A stretch of 64,000 nucleotides of DNA from Planctomyces sp. SH-PL62 (lineage in GTDB: Bacteria; Planctomycetota; Planctomycetia; Isosphaerales; Isosphaeraceae): NCBI RefSeq assembly GCF_001610895.1, contig NZ_CP011273.1:2418001-2482000 (forward strand). The letters run 5' to 3'. Under the pieces are notes generated by a model. That model did no database searches, was not told where the DNA came from, and saw only the letters and a list, made by a program, of their open reading frames with translations. This document shows, in pieces, positions 53,438 through 63,900 of this stretch (its first letter is position 1; the number at the start of each line of letters is the position of its first letter). The position numbers and the translations under genes were made by a program.

Positions 53438-56400
53438 TTGTCCACGCGTGTTCACGAGTTGGCGAAAGAATTGGGATTGAAGAGCCAGGACTTGCTGGAT
53501 CGGATCCACAAGTGGAACCTGGACGTCAAGGCGAACGCCTTGGCCGTCGTCGATCCCCCAACCGTGGAGCAGATCCGGGAGCTGTTTGGGCGCGAATCGA
53601 AGGGGGGGGCCGGATCGGCCCCCAAGCCCTCGCCCGCCGCCGAGGAGCCCACGCGACGGCCGGCCGCCAAGGCCGCCGAAGCCACGCCCGCGAAGTCGCC
53701 CTCCGCCCCCCCGGCCGCCACGGCGCCCACCCCGACCCCGACCGCCGAGGTCGCGGCCCCGAAGCCCCGGCCCCCAAGGTCGCCGCCCCGTCCCCGGTGC
53801 AGCCGGCCGCCGAGGTCCCGGCCCCCAGGCCGCAGCCGCCGCTCCGACGCCGCCGACCGCCGAGGTCGCGGCCCCGAAAGTCTCGAAGGAGGCCGCCGCG
53901 AGCCCGGCGGCCACGGGTCTGGGCCCGACGCCGACGCCGGCCCCCGGACGCGCCGCGCCCCTTTCGTCGCGGTCGAGCGGTCCCCTTTCCGGCCACACGC
54001 CGCATCGCAGCGGCGGCCCCTCGCCGACGTCCCGGACGTCGCAATCTCCCTCCTCGCAAGGCCCCGCCCCGGCTTCCCCCCAGCACCCCGGGGGAGGATC
54101 GGCGTCCACCCAACCTCTGAAGCGGAGCGAATACATGACTTCGGCGGGAATCCGCCCCCCGGTCCAGCGGACCGGGACGCATTCGGCCCCCTCGGCCGGC
54201 GGCCGCAGGCCCGGCGAGGAAGTCCGACGCCCGACCGACGACGCCGCCGCCGAAGGCGCGCGCCGCGACGCCTCCGGGCCGCGCCGTCCGCTCCCCCCGG
54301 TGGCCTCCATGCAGCCTCAGGGGGCCCGGCCTCAGCAGGCGGGTTCGCCCGTCCGTCCCCAGGCCTCCTCGCCCGAGGTCAAGAGCCAGCGTCCCGAGAA
54401 GCGGATGACCCGCGAGGACATGCTGGCGCTGATGCGGTCGGGCCAGATCGGGCCCAACGCCGCGCCTCCGGCGCGTCCCAGCGGCCCGCTCCGCCCCGGC
54501 GGTCCCGGGCTCGCCGCCCGACCCGCCGGCCGTCCCGGCCCGCCGCCGTCGGGCCCCGCGAGCGGCCCCAGCCGCGGCCCCGTCGCCCGCGGCCCGGCCC
54601 CCGGCGGGATCGGCCAGGCTCCGGCGCCGCTCACCCCGCCGACCGAGGATGAAGAGGAACGCAAGAAGGGCAAGGGGGTCGGCTCGTCGGCCGACCGCGC
54701 CGGCCGTCGCGCCCGCCGCAACGAGCGCGCCACCGATCGCCGCGTGACCTCGCCGCTCCCCGCCGCCGCGCTGCTCAACGACGACGACGAGGCGCGTCGC
54801 GGCCGTTCCGGCCGCCGCCCCCACCACAAGGCCGGGGGCCGCCACGCCTCCGCCGCCCAGGCGCGAAAGTCCCACGCCGAGGTCGAGGCCCCGATCACCG
54901 TCCGGACGCTTTCCGAAGCGCTGGGGATCAAGGCCAACGACCTGCTCCGCAAGCTCATGGCGTTGGGCCAGATGGCCACCATCAACGCCAACATCGACGA
55001 CGAACTGGCCGTCATGCTGGCGATGGAATTCGGCATGACCCTCGACGTGGTGCACGAGCGCACGGCCGAGGACGACTTCATGCAGGCGTTCGCGCCCGTC
55101 GAGGAGTCGGGGAACCTCCAGCCCCGCCCGCCGGTCATCACGATCCTGGGCCACGTCGACCACGGCAAGACCTCGCTCCTGGACCGGATCCGCACGGCCA
55201 AGGTCGTCGAGAGCGAGAGCGGCGGCATCACCCAGCACATCGGCGCCTATCAGGTCGAGTACAACGGCAACCCGATCACGTTCGTGGACACGCCGGGCCA
55301 CGAGGCGTTCACGGCCATGCGGGCCCGCGGCGCCAACGTGACCGACATCGTGGTCCTGGTGGTCGCGGCCAACGACGGCGTGATGCCGCAGACGGTCGAG
55401 GCCATCGCCCACGCCAAGGCGGCCGAGGTGCCGATCGTCGTGGCGCTGAACAAGATCGACGTCCCCAACGTCGACACCGCCGCCAACATCAGCAAGATCT
55501 ACGGCGAGCTGTCCCAGCAGGGCCTGAACCCGGTCGAATGGGGCGGCGACGTCGAGGTCGTGAAGACGTCGGCCACGACCGGCCTGGGCGTCTCCGACCT
55601 GCTCGCCACCCTGGAGACGATCGCCGAGCTCCACGAGTTGAAGGCCGATCCCGACCGGCCGGCGACCGGCACCTGCCTGGAGGCCTCGATCTCCGAAGGC
55701 CGGGGCGTGATCGCCACCGTCCTGGTCCGCGAAGGGACGCTCAAGGTCGGCGACGTGGTGGTCTGCGGCGACGGCTACGGCCGCGTCCGCGCCCTCTTCG
55801 ACGACCGCGGCCGGCTGGTCGAGAAGGCCGGCCCGTCGTTCCCGGTGGAGATCTCCGGGCTCGACGTGGTCCCGGTCGCCGGCGAGAACTTCGCCGTCAC
55901 CGACGACCTCAGCCGCGCCCGCGAAGTCGCCGAGACCCGCCGGCTCCGCACCCGCGACGCCGCCCAGGCCGAGCGCCAGACCGTCACGCTCGAAAATCTG
56001 TACAACCGGATGGCCGAGCGCAAGGTCAAGTCGCTCAACCTGATCATCAAGGCCGACGTCCAGGGCTCGATCGAGGCCATCGTCAAGGAGCTGGAGAAGC
56101 TCGAGAACGCCGAGGTCCCGATCCGCGTCCTGCTGAAGGGGGTCGGCGGCATCAGCGAGAGCGACGTGATCCTGGCCGACGCCTCCCAGGCGATCATCAT
56201 CGGCTACCGCGTCGCCCCCGAGGACCGGGCGATCACGATGGCCGACGATCGGGACATCGAGATCCGCCGCTACGACATCATCTATCAGGTCACCGACGAC
56301 GTGAAGAAGGCCGTCGAGGGGATGCTCATCCCCGAGATCAAGGAAGTCCACCTGGGACGCGCCGTCGTCCGCCAGGTCTTCCGGATCTCCAAGGTGGGCG

Positions 56401-56639
56401 CCGTCGCCGGTTGCTTCGTCACCCAGGGCGTCATCGAACGCTCGGCGAAGGTCCGCCTGATCCGCGAGGGCCGCGAGATCTACAAGGGGGCCGTCGACGC
56501 CCTCAAGCGGTTCAAGGAAGACGTCAAGGAAGTCCCCCAGAACTTCGAGTGCGGCATCAAGATCACCAATTTCGACGACGTGAAGGCCGACGACGTGATC
56601 GAGGCCTACCGCGTCGACGTGATCCGCCGCACCCTGTAA
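53438..56639 (+). CDS. infB: Translation initiation factor IF-2, reading frame interrupted twice in the linker
   Basis: The start is TTG (GGGGAGGA seven bases upstream): [20 protein letters not shown], the first IF2N domain. After about 110 residues the Ala/Pro-rich linker leaves this frame near 53765-53775. It continues as [20 protein letters not shown] in a second frame, then from about 53822-53826 as [20 protein letters not shown] in a third, which runs to 56639. That frame holds a second IF2N domain ([18 protein letters not shown]), the G domain ([20 protein letters not shown]) and the C-terminal tRNA-binding domains. Both shifts equal one missing base in a C run. The G domain is intact; an internally initiated shorter IF-2 is possible. 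Confidence 0.9.
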
Positions 56640-56832
56640 TCGTCGCAACGAACGGGCCCCGCCTCCCGCTTCCGTCGGGCCGGGCCGAGCCGGATCGGGC
56701 GTTTCCAACGCCCCCCGGCCGGCCCGATTCGTCGTGAAAGGGAGGCGCGGCCCCGCCTCGTCCCGGGCCGTTCGGCCCGACGAACATCCGACCAACCGAT
56801 CGATCGACCGACCGACCAAGGAACGCCCCCCG

Positions 56833-57327
56833 ATGCCGTCCCACCGCAGCCTCCGCATCGCCGAAGCCATTCGCGAGGTGGTCGCCACGGCCGTCCTTTT
56901 CGAAGTGGCCGACCCCCGCATCCAGGGCGTCACCGTCCTCGGCGTCGAGGTCACGCAGGATCTCCGCGGCGCGACCGTCTACGTCACGGTGATGGGCTCG
57001 GAGGCCGATCGCAACCAGGCCATGAAGGGCCTCCGCAGCGCCTGCGGGTTCGTGCAGTCGCGGGTCGCGGCCCGGCTCCAGATCCGCTACACCCCGATCC
57101 TCAACTTCAAGCTCGACGAGAGCGTCAAGAAGTCGGTCGAGATGGGCCGGCTGATCGAGGAGGCCGTCTCGGCCGACAAGAAGCCGGGACCCCAGGCCGA
57201 CGACCTCGAAGACGACCTCGACGACGACGATGAGGAAGGCGACGAAGAGGAAGACGGCGACGACGAGGCCCCCGACGGGGCCGACTCCCCGAACGACGAC
57301 GACGACGACGACACCCAGGATTCCTGA
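56833..57327 (+). CDS. rbfA: Ribosome-binding factor A
   Basis: 164 residues. The family core is residues 1-110: RIAEAIREVVATAVLFEVADPRI, VTVLGVEVTQDLRGATVYV, and IRYTPILNFKLDESVKKSVEM. RbfA matures the 30S subunit by acting on the 16S rRNA 5' helix. The C-terminal 45 residues are almost entirely Asp/Glu, an extension not found in E. coli RbfA but like the acidic tail of the nearby NusA. AAGGA lies ten bases before the ATG. The order infB-rbfA is conserved across bacteria. Confidence 0.93.
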   Translation: MPSHRSLRIAEAIREVVATAVLFEVADPRIQGVTVLGVEVTQDLRGATVYVTVMGSEADRNQAMKGLRSACGFVQSRVAARLQIRYTPILNFKLDESVKKSVEMGRLIEEAVSADKKPGPQADDLEDDLDDDDEEGDEEEDGDDEAPDGADSPNDDDDDDTQDS

Positions 57328-57441
57328 GCGTCCCCGTCCCATCCCGACGGCGGGCCGGGCGTTTCGCCCCCGCCGGACGCGGAGCCGGCGTCGCCCGCAC
57401 CGCCCGGCCCGGACGAAGCGCACCCAACCCCCGACAGGTCC

Positions 57442-58287
57442 ATGGCGACTCAAAGCAAAACCCAGTATCTCGCCGATCTCCAGGCCTTCCTCAAGCGCCG
57501 GTACAAGCCCAAGGCGGAGCCGGCCGTGAGCCGGCTCTCGGTGATCGACGCCGTCGTCTACGGGATCTGCCACGAGGACACGACCCGCGAGCAGGCCAAC
57601 CAGGCCCTCTCCCGGTTCAAGGACCAGTTCTTCGACTGGAACGAGGTCCGCGTCAGCCCGCTGGAGGAGGTCCGGGAGACCCTGGCCGACGTCCCCGACG
57701 CCGCCGCCCGCGCCCAGCGCATCCGGCGGTTCCTCCGCCAGCTCTTCGAGAAGACGTACAGCTTCACCGCTCTCGAGCAGCTCGCCAAGAAGCCGCTGAA
57801 GGAAGCCCTCAAGACGCTCCACCCGTTCGAGGCCTTCCACTCGGACTACGTCACCGCCACCGTCGTCCAGCAGGCCCTCGGCGGCCACGCCATCCCGATC
57901 GACGAGGCCACCCGCAAGACGCTCGAACAGCTCGGCCTCCACGAGCCCGACGTCGCCACCCTCCGGGGCCTGGTGGAACGCGCCATCCCCAAGAATCGCG
58001 GCGCCGAGTTCATCGACCTCCTCGAAGACATGGCCCACGACCCGGCCATCGTCACCGACCCCAAGGTCCCCCGCTGGGAGCACCAGGGCAAGCCCGCCAA
58101 GCCCGGCAAGGACGCCGTCGAGGTCCCCGCCAAGGAAGCGAAGGCCAAGGACAAACCCAAGGAGAAGGACAAGGAAGCCCCGGCTCCCGAGCCCGCGCCC
58201 GCGCCCCTGCGGGTGAAGAAGGCCGCGCCGAAGGAACCCCCCGCCCCCCCCAAGAAGGGCGGCAAGGGGAAGCCCGGGGAGAAATGA
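57442..58287 (+). CDS. Degenerate endonuclease III-like (HhH-GPD fold) protein
   Basis: 281 residues. Residues about 30-195 follow the Nth/MutY pattern: LSVIDAVVYGICHEDTTREQANQAL, an FKD-x-FFDW segment, and VTATVVQQALGGHAIPIDEATRKTLEQLGL. The last aligns without gaps to the E. coli Nth stretch from Lys120 to Asp138. Asp154 matches the catalytic Asp; Tyr136 replaces the Lys; the GVG hairpin is lost (AFHSD); the four iron-sulfur cysteines are absent. The tail (about 205-281) is Lys/Pro/Ala-rich, suggesting nucleic-acid binding. It starts 114 bases after rbfA and probably shares the transcript. The fold call is inferred by eye. Confidence 0.65.
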   Translation: MATQSKTQYLADLQAFLKRRYKPKAEPAVSRLSVIDAVVYGICHEDTTREQANQALSRFKDQFFDWNEVRVSPLEEVRETLADVPDAAARAQRIRRFLRQLFEKTYSFTALEQLAKKPLKEALKTLHPFEAFHSDYVTATVVQQALGGHAIPIDEATRKTLEQLGLHEPDVATLRGLVERAIPKNRGAEFIDLLEDMAHDPAIVTDPKVPRWEHQGKPAKPGKDAVEVPAKEAKAKDKPKEKDKEAPAPEPAPAPLRVKKAAPKEPPAPPKKGGKGKPGEK

Positions 58288-58670
58288 TCCGGGCCGTCAC
58301 GGATTCCGGGGAGCCCTCCACGACGACGGCCTTCCCCCCGTCGCGGGGGAGAAAGACCCCAAGGGGGTCGGATGCGGGGATGACGAGCCGGGAGGTCGTC
58401 GGAATCCGCGATCCGGCCCACCGAAACGCCGACGGCTCTCGCACTCGTCGCCGCCTCATTCGCCGCCGCGAGGCGCCTTCCCCACCAGGGGGGAAGGCGT
58501 GATGCCGACGGCCTCCGTCATTGCGGAGGGACCGAAACGCCGGCGGCATCCCGGCTCGTCCTCCGCTCATCCGGTCCTTCGGGCCACCTTCCCTCGCGAG
58601 GGGGAAGGGCGTTTCGGCTCGGAAGACGGGCCGGTCGAGGGTGATCCGGTCGCGGGATGGAAGGGACGGC
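58288..58670. repeat. Intergenic region with three related imperfect palindromes
   Basis: Palindromes of the type CCTTCCCC-N-GGGGAAGG occur at about 58329-58351, 58470-58496 (CGCCTTCCCC and GGGGGAAGGCG arms) and 58589-58612 (CCTTCCCTCGCGAGGGGGAAGG). They are separated by partly repeated spacers: CCGAAACGCCG occurs at about 58422 and 58531. There is no coding frame. They look like a tandem set of dispersed REP-type elements and may also act as terminators. Confidence 0.7.
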
Positions 58671-58904
58671 TCAGTCGCCGCTCTTCACGGCGCCTTTCGG
58701 CTTCTTCCCCTTGGCGTAGACGGGCGTGCCCCGCTCCTCGGCCTCGATCCGGGCGTCTTCCGACCTGATCGTCTCCAGGTCGTCGGCGGAAAGCGGCGGG
58801 AGCTTGTCGGGCGCGTAAGCGGGGTGGCTCGCCGCGTCGTCGCAGGCCGCCGGGACGACGGCGGCCAGCAGGAACAGGGCGGCCCGAAGGCGTGGGCTGA
58901 TCAT
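58671..58904 (-). CDS. Small lipoprotein
   Basis: 77 residues. A signal peptide ends in a lipobox (VVPAAC, Cys at about 21), so the mature protein is lipid-anchored. The rest is short, charged and ends in a Lys/Gly-rich tail; no domain is recognised. It follows the DUF1559 gene by 36 bases on the same strand, a pairing often seen in planctomycetes. Confidence 0.75.
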   Translation of the reverse strand: MISPRLRAALFLLAAVVPAACDDAASHPAYAPDKLPPLSADDLETIRSEDARIEAEERGTPVYAKGKKPKGAVKSGD

Positions 58905-58940
58905 TGGAGGTCCTCGCGGGTCGGTCGTGTCGGGTCGGGA

Positions 58941-60071
58941 TCAGTAGGAGTCGCTGCTGATCGGCTCGCCGTCGTCGATGACGGCCAGCTTGCGGAACGT
59001 CCCCGCGTCGATGGTGAACTTCACGAACCGCACCGAGCCGTCGCAGAGCAGCATGTTGGCGCCGCCGGGGTGCGAGCTGCCGAAGGTCCGGCGCCAGATG
59101 GAGTTCCCCCCCGGGGTCGCGGGCGTGGCGCACGCGCCGGTGCCGTTGGGCGCCTGCTGGTCGGGCTCGGGGACGAAGTGGTAGCGGATCGCGTCTTCAT
59201 CCCAGCCGGCGTTGTTCCAGCGTTCGTTGTCGCCGCCCTCGGCGCCGTGGCGGTTGGGCGGGAGCCCCTTCTCGCCCATCAGGATCGAGTTGCTGGCGCC
59301 GTCGGTGATCTCGGCGAGCCGCCGCTTGGCGCCGCGCCCGGACCAGGCGATGGCGCCCTTGTGGCCGCCCGTGTTGGACTGGTTGACCGTGGAGCGTTCG
59401 TCGCTGTTGGGCGTCGCCCCATTGGGCGGGGGGGGGATGAACCGGCCGGGGTCGGCGTTGCCGCCGTCGCAGTCGATCGACTGGCCCTGGAAGAACCCGG
59501 CGCAGCCGGCGTAGTCGTTCTTGGCCGTGGCGGTGACGGGATTGGCCCCGTAGCGCTGGGGCGCCCGGCGGCTCGGGCAGTACTGGTAGGGGATCGCCAC
59601 CCGCGACACGTCGAGGTCGCCGTTGAGGTTCTGGCCCCCGTTGTAGGGGAGCATCGCGAAGTTGGCGAGGTTGTAGACCGCCTGCTGCTCGGTGTACGGG
59701 AGGATCTTGAAGAACTGGTTCCAGCCGTCGGGGTGCCAGGCGTTGCAGCAGGTCGTGGCGCCGTAGGACGGCGAGACCTCGTCGTAGTTGTAGCCGCTGG
59801 GGTCCGGCGCGCCCGAGCTGGTCACGCCCTGGGGGTGGCCGTCGAACGGACCCTGGGGGAAGTAACCGTTGGCGCTCTCGAAATTGTGCACGCCGAGGCC
59901 CAACTGCTTCAGGTTGTTGGTGCACTGCGTGCGACGGGCGGCCTCGCGGGCGCTCTGCACGGCCGGGAGCAGCAGCGCGATCAGCACGGCGATGATCGCG
60001 ATCACCACCAGCAGCTCGATCAGCGTGAAGGCGGGCCGGCGGGGTCGGGAGTTCAAGCGGTTCTTCGACAC
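58941..60071 (-). CDS. DUF1559-domain protein with type IV pilin-like N-terminus
   Basis: 376 residues. [20 protein letters not shown] is a class III (prepilin) signal: cleavage is expected before the Phe of FTLIE, by a prepilin peptidase. The DUF1559 body begins [20 protein letters not shown] and ends with the family motif [15 protein letters not shown]. Members are numerous in planctomycetes and are thought to be pseudopilin-like. Start GTG at 60071 (MSKNRLNS) is preferred to TTG at 60089. It could be a pilin substrate of the pilus-like cluster at 27.6-38.9 kb, though this is inference. Confidence 0.92.
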   Translation of the reverse strand: MSKNRLNSRPRRPAFTLIELLVVIAIIAVLIALLLPAVQSAREAARRTQCTNNLKQLGLGVHNFESANGYFPQGPFDGHPQGVTSSGAPDPSGYNYDEVSPSYGATTCCNAWHPDGWNQFFKILPYTEQQAVYNLANFAMLPYNGGQNLNGDLDVSRVAIPYQYCPSRRAPQRYGANPVTATAKNDYAGCAGFFQGQSIDCDGGNADPGRFIPPPPNGATPNSDERSTVNQSNTGGHKGAIAWSGRGAKRRLAEITDGASNSILMGEKGLPPNRHGAEGGDNERWNNAGWDEDAIRYHFVPEPDQQAPNGTGACATPATPGGNSIWRRTFGSSHPGGANMLLCDGSVRFVKFTIDAGTFRKLAVIDDGEPISSDSY

Positions 60072-60327
60072 GGTCTCGTCACCTCGCAACCAGGGGAAGG
60101 ATCGATCGAACGGGGGCGTTTCCCCCCTCGCGTCGCATCCTAGCGTCCGGTTTCGAAGGTCTCGCGCGGAGTCCGGGAAACCCGCATGGTTAAGCCGAGA
60201 AGCTTTCGAGAAGGTCGCATCGAAGCGCCCGAATCCCGTGGCGGGATCGTCGAGGTCCGCTTACCTTGGGGTCGATCGCCGGCCCGACGGCCGGGCTGAC
60301 CAGAATTTTCCCGCCCGGAGAATCGCC

Positions 60328-60900
60328 ATGCCTCGCGTCCTCGCGCCTCTCGTCCTCGCCCTGTCCGTCGCGGCCTTCGGGCCTTCGCCTGCGGGGGCCG
60401 AGGAGGTGGAGAACCCCGTCTACACGAGCTGGACCCGCTGCCGGCCGGGGACGACACTGGTCGTCCGGGAGGTCGCCGAGAGCGAGGCGGGGGGCGGCGA
60501 GCGGGTCGTCACCACCAAGCGGCGGGTCCTCAGGTCGGTCGACGACCGGAAGCTCGTCGTGGAGGAGTCGACCGAGGTCGAGTCGTCGGCCGGCACCAGC
60601 CAATTCGGCCCCCAGGAGTACACCCACCGCCGGACGATGTTCCTGCCCGAGGGCGTCGACAAGGCCCGGCTCGGCCGCCCCCAGAAGGCCGACGCCCAGG
60701 GCGAGGAAGACGTCGAGGCCGCCGGCCGGACCTTCCACGCCGAGTGGTTCGACACCAAGGGCCAGACCGAGGCCGGGCCGTCGAACGTCCGCGCCTGGTA
60801 CGCCGACGACTGCCCCGGCCTCCTGGTCAAGTCCGTCACCCGCGTCCCGGCCGCCCGGAAGCTCACCACGACGACGGTGGTCGAGTACAAGACCCCCTGA
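60328..60900 (+). CDS. Secreted hypothetical protein
   Basis: 190 residues: signal peptide (MPRVLAPLVLALSVAAFGPSPAGA), then one beta-rich domain (VYTSWTRCRPGTTLVVREVAE ... KLTTTTVVEYKTP). No known domain was recognised; similar short exported proteins are common in planctomycetes. CGGAG lies seven bases before the ATG. It is divergent from the DUF1559 gene and convergent with the M56 protease gene. Confidence 0.75.
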   Translation: MPRVLAPLVLALSVAAFGPSPAGAEEVENPVYTSWTRCRPGTTLVVREVAESEAGGGERVVTTKRRVLRSVDDRKLVVEESTEVESSAGTSQFGPQEYTHRRTMFLPEGVDKARLGRPQKADAQGEEDVEAAGRTFHAEWFDTKGQTEAGPSNVRAWYADDCPGLLVKSVTRVPAARKLTTTTVVEYKTP

Positions 60901-60927
60901 CCGTGCCGGTCCGCTCCTTCCTTCGCC

Positions 60928-63900
60928 TCAACGCGCCGCGCCGACGTCCGTCGCGGCGACTCCCTCGATGCGCTTGCCCGAATCGACGTCGAACGTCCCG
61001 AGGTCGACGGGCTCGCCGGCCTCGACGTTCAGGTCGCGGACCAGGTCGAAGCCCTGGAACCCGCCGGGGACCTTGATCCAGCCGAAGCCCTTGCCGCCCC
61101 GGCCGTCTTCGTGCGTGAGGTTCATGGCGAAGAGCCGACATCCGGCCCCCCGATACGTGAAACACTTGAACCGCCCCTGGGAATCCAGTTCCGACCACGT
61201 GATATCCATGGGACGTGCGAACGGCTGATTTCCGGGGTCGATCTGGACGGAAATCTGACCTCGGGCCGGCTTCCCGTCCGCATGGACCAGCCGGCCCGTC
61301 AGCGGGACGATCGGGGCCAGCAGGACGGTCCTCGCCGGCGTGTCCGGCGGCGTGTCGCCGGACACGGTGACGATCACGCCGAGATTCCGGTCGAAGTTCT
61401 GGACGATGACCACGCGCGTCTCGCCCGGGTCGAGCCCCAGAATCCGCGCCTCGGCCCTCGGCGGGAGGAACCCTCCGCCGAGATCGGTCGGGACACGGTT
61501 CTGGAGCTGTTGCGCGGGGACCGGCGAGCCGTCCTCGTCGACGAACTTCAGGGCCACCGACGCTCCCCGGACGACCGCGATTGCCCCCGCCGAGGCCGAA
61601 GGGCCGTCGGCGGCGTCGACTCCCTTCAGGGAGTGGAACGACCCCGGAGGGATGCGGACGTAAGTGGCCAGATGATCGGAGTCCGCGAGCCGTTCGAGCG
61701 TCTCGGCGCCGATCCGAGTCCGATAGCGGAAGTCGTCGGCCTTGACCAGCACCACGCCCCGTCCAGGGACGCCCAGCACGCGGAAGTGACCCTGGGCGTC
61801 CGTGCGGAACCGATCGCCGTGCAGCCGGTATCCGTAGCCGATGGCACCCGGATTCGCAGCGAGGCAATCCGTCGCGCGGGGGTTGTCGGCCGCCGGGACG
61901 TAGTCCAACCGTGCCGCGACCGGCTGGCCGTCGGCCTGGTCGACGACCTGGCCCTCGATCCAGACCCCGCGCTTGAGGGCCACGTCGAGCCTCGTCGGGC
62001 CGTCGACCGGGGCGGCGGGGACCTGCAAGTGCGTGGAAACGAAGTAGGGCTGGTCGGCGGCGGGATAGACGAAGAGGACGCGTTGCTCATCACCGGTCGT
62101 CGGCAGGCCGAGGAGCCGATATCGGCCCTCGGCGTCGGTCCAGGCACCGTCTCGATCGCCGACCGGGCGGGGCCAGTCCCAGTCCGCCGTCGCGGTGACG
62201 AACGCGCCGGAGATCGGCGAGCCGTCGGCGGCGTCGCGGACGATCCCCTCGACGGCCCGCGACGGGTCCACGGCGATCGTGCAGGCAGCCCCCTGGATCT
62301 CGGTGAAATCGAGGATGCCGAAGCGGAGATCCTGGAACTGGTAGAGGTTCGGGAGTCGGGTCCGATCCATCGCCCGGGTCAGGACGAGAGCGTGCCGAAG
62401 CGCCGCGTCGGGGCCGGAGATCGCCAGGATCGCCAGGGAGTCGCGGCCCAGCCCCGTGAAGCGGAACCGGCCGTCGGCGTCGGTCTCGACCTCGTGGGGC
62501 GACGGTAGCAGCCCGTTGGTCGACCAGCGATCCGACGTGCTCCAGGGCTGGGCCGGATCGGCCGTCTTGCCGGACCTGAGGAAGAAGACGTCTCGCAGCC
62601 GGATCTTCGCGCCGGGGACCGGGTGGCCTTCCGAATCGACGACGCGGCCGTCGATCGGCGGCCCCGGCTCGCCGAGCTTCACCATGCCGTCCGCGCCGGC
62701 CGCTCCGGGGCCGAATCCCTCGGCGAGGGCGACGATCGGCGTCCGGGCCTTCGGATCGAACGGGGGGCCGCCGAAGGCGTCCAGCTCATACCGGCCCTCG
62801 GCGTCGGTGGTCGCTCGCCGTTGCTCATCGACGGGGCCTCCGGTCGCCCCCTGGCGCGTGCTCCAGGCGAGCACCGAAGCCCTCGCGACGGGCTTGCCCG
62901 AACGGTCGACGACCCGGCCTCGGAGCCGGTCGCCTTGCGGGACGTCTGCTTTCGCGGCGGCCGGTTCCTCGGTTACGGCTCGCGGCGGATCGCCGAACCG
63001 CAGCAGGCCGGCGAAGGCCGTCGAGGCCAGGCCGACGATCGCGACGGCGAGGACCGCGCGGCGGCCGACGCGGGTGGAGAGGGTCCGCGAGGGGTCGAGG
63101 ATCCGGGCCACGCGACGGGCCAGGAGCGACCGCAGCGAGATCATGCAGACGACGGTCGGGGAAGGGGGGGGCAACGCCCGACCGGCCAATTCGACGAGCC
63201 GTTCGGCGTAGCTCGTCCGGTCGGCGCCGAACGACACCACCACATCGTCGCAGACCTCCTCGGCCGTCGACTCGATCCGCCGGGAGAGCGCCCAGAGGAG
63301 CGGCTGGCCCCAGAGCGCCGCCTCGGCCAGCCGCCGCGTCAGGTTCCACCAGCCGTCGCGGCGGGCCAGGTGCGCCAACTCGTGGACGAAGGCGTCGCGC
63401 GGGTCGTCCGCGCCTTCCGGCAGCAAGATCATCGGCCGGGTCAGGCCGTCGAGGCAGGGGCTCGACAGGAACGGGCTCCGTCGCACCGGGGGCGTCCGCA
63501 CGCCCAGCTCCCGCGCGATCGCCTCGCAAAGCGCCTGCGTCTCGGGCTCGACGTCCGCCGCCGAGTCCCGGAGCCGCCGCATCCGGCCCTGCCGGACCAG
63601 CATCCGCGCCAGCAGGAACAGCGTCCCGACGCCCCACCCCGCCAGGCCGACCGCCGCGATCGCGTCGCGAGGGAGCGACCTTTCGACGACCACCGGGGAC
63701 GCCGGGAGGGACGCGGGGAGCGGGGTGAACGGCTCCGTCGGCAGGGGAGCGATCGTGAACCGGACGTCGGTGTACGGCGGCTCTGAGGAGGGAGGAGCCG
63801 GGATGAACGGCGACGACGACGAAAAGGGCAGGGGACGCGCGGCTTCGGCCGTCGGCCATCGCAGGGCGAGGCCCTCGAAGCCCATCGCCGAGAACGTGAT

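Noticed and set aside
53438-56639. Programmed frameshifting in infB
   Set aside because: No typical slippery heptamer or downstream pseudoknot was seen, two independent shifts would be needed, and both sit in simple C runs in a tolerant linker. Sequence error or decay is simpler.
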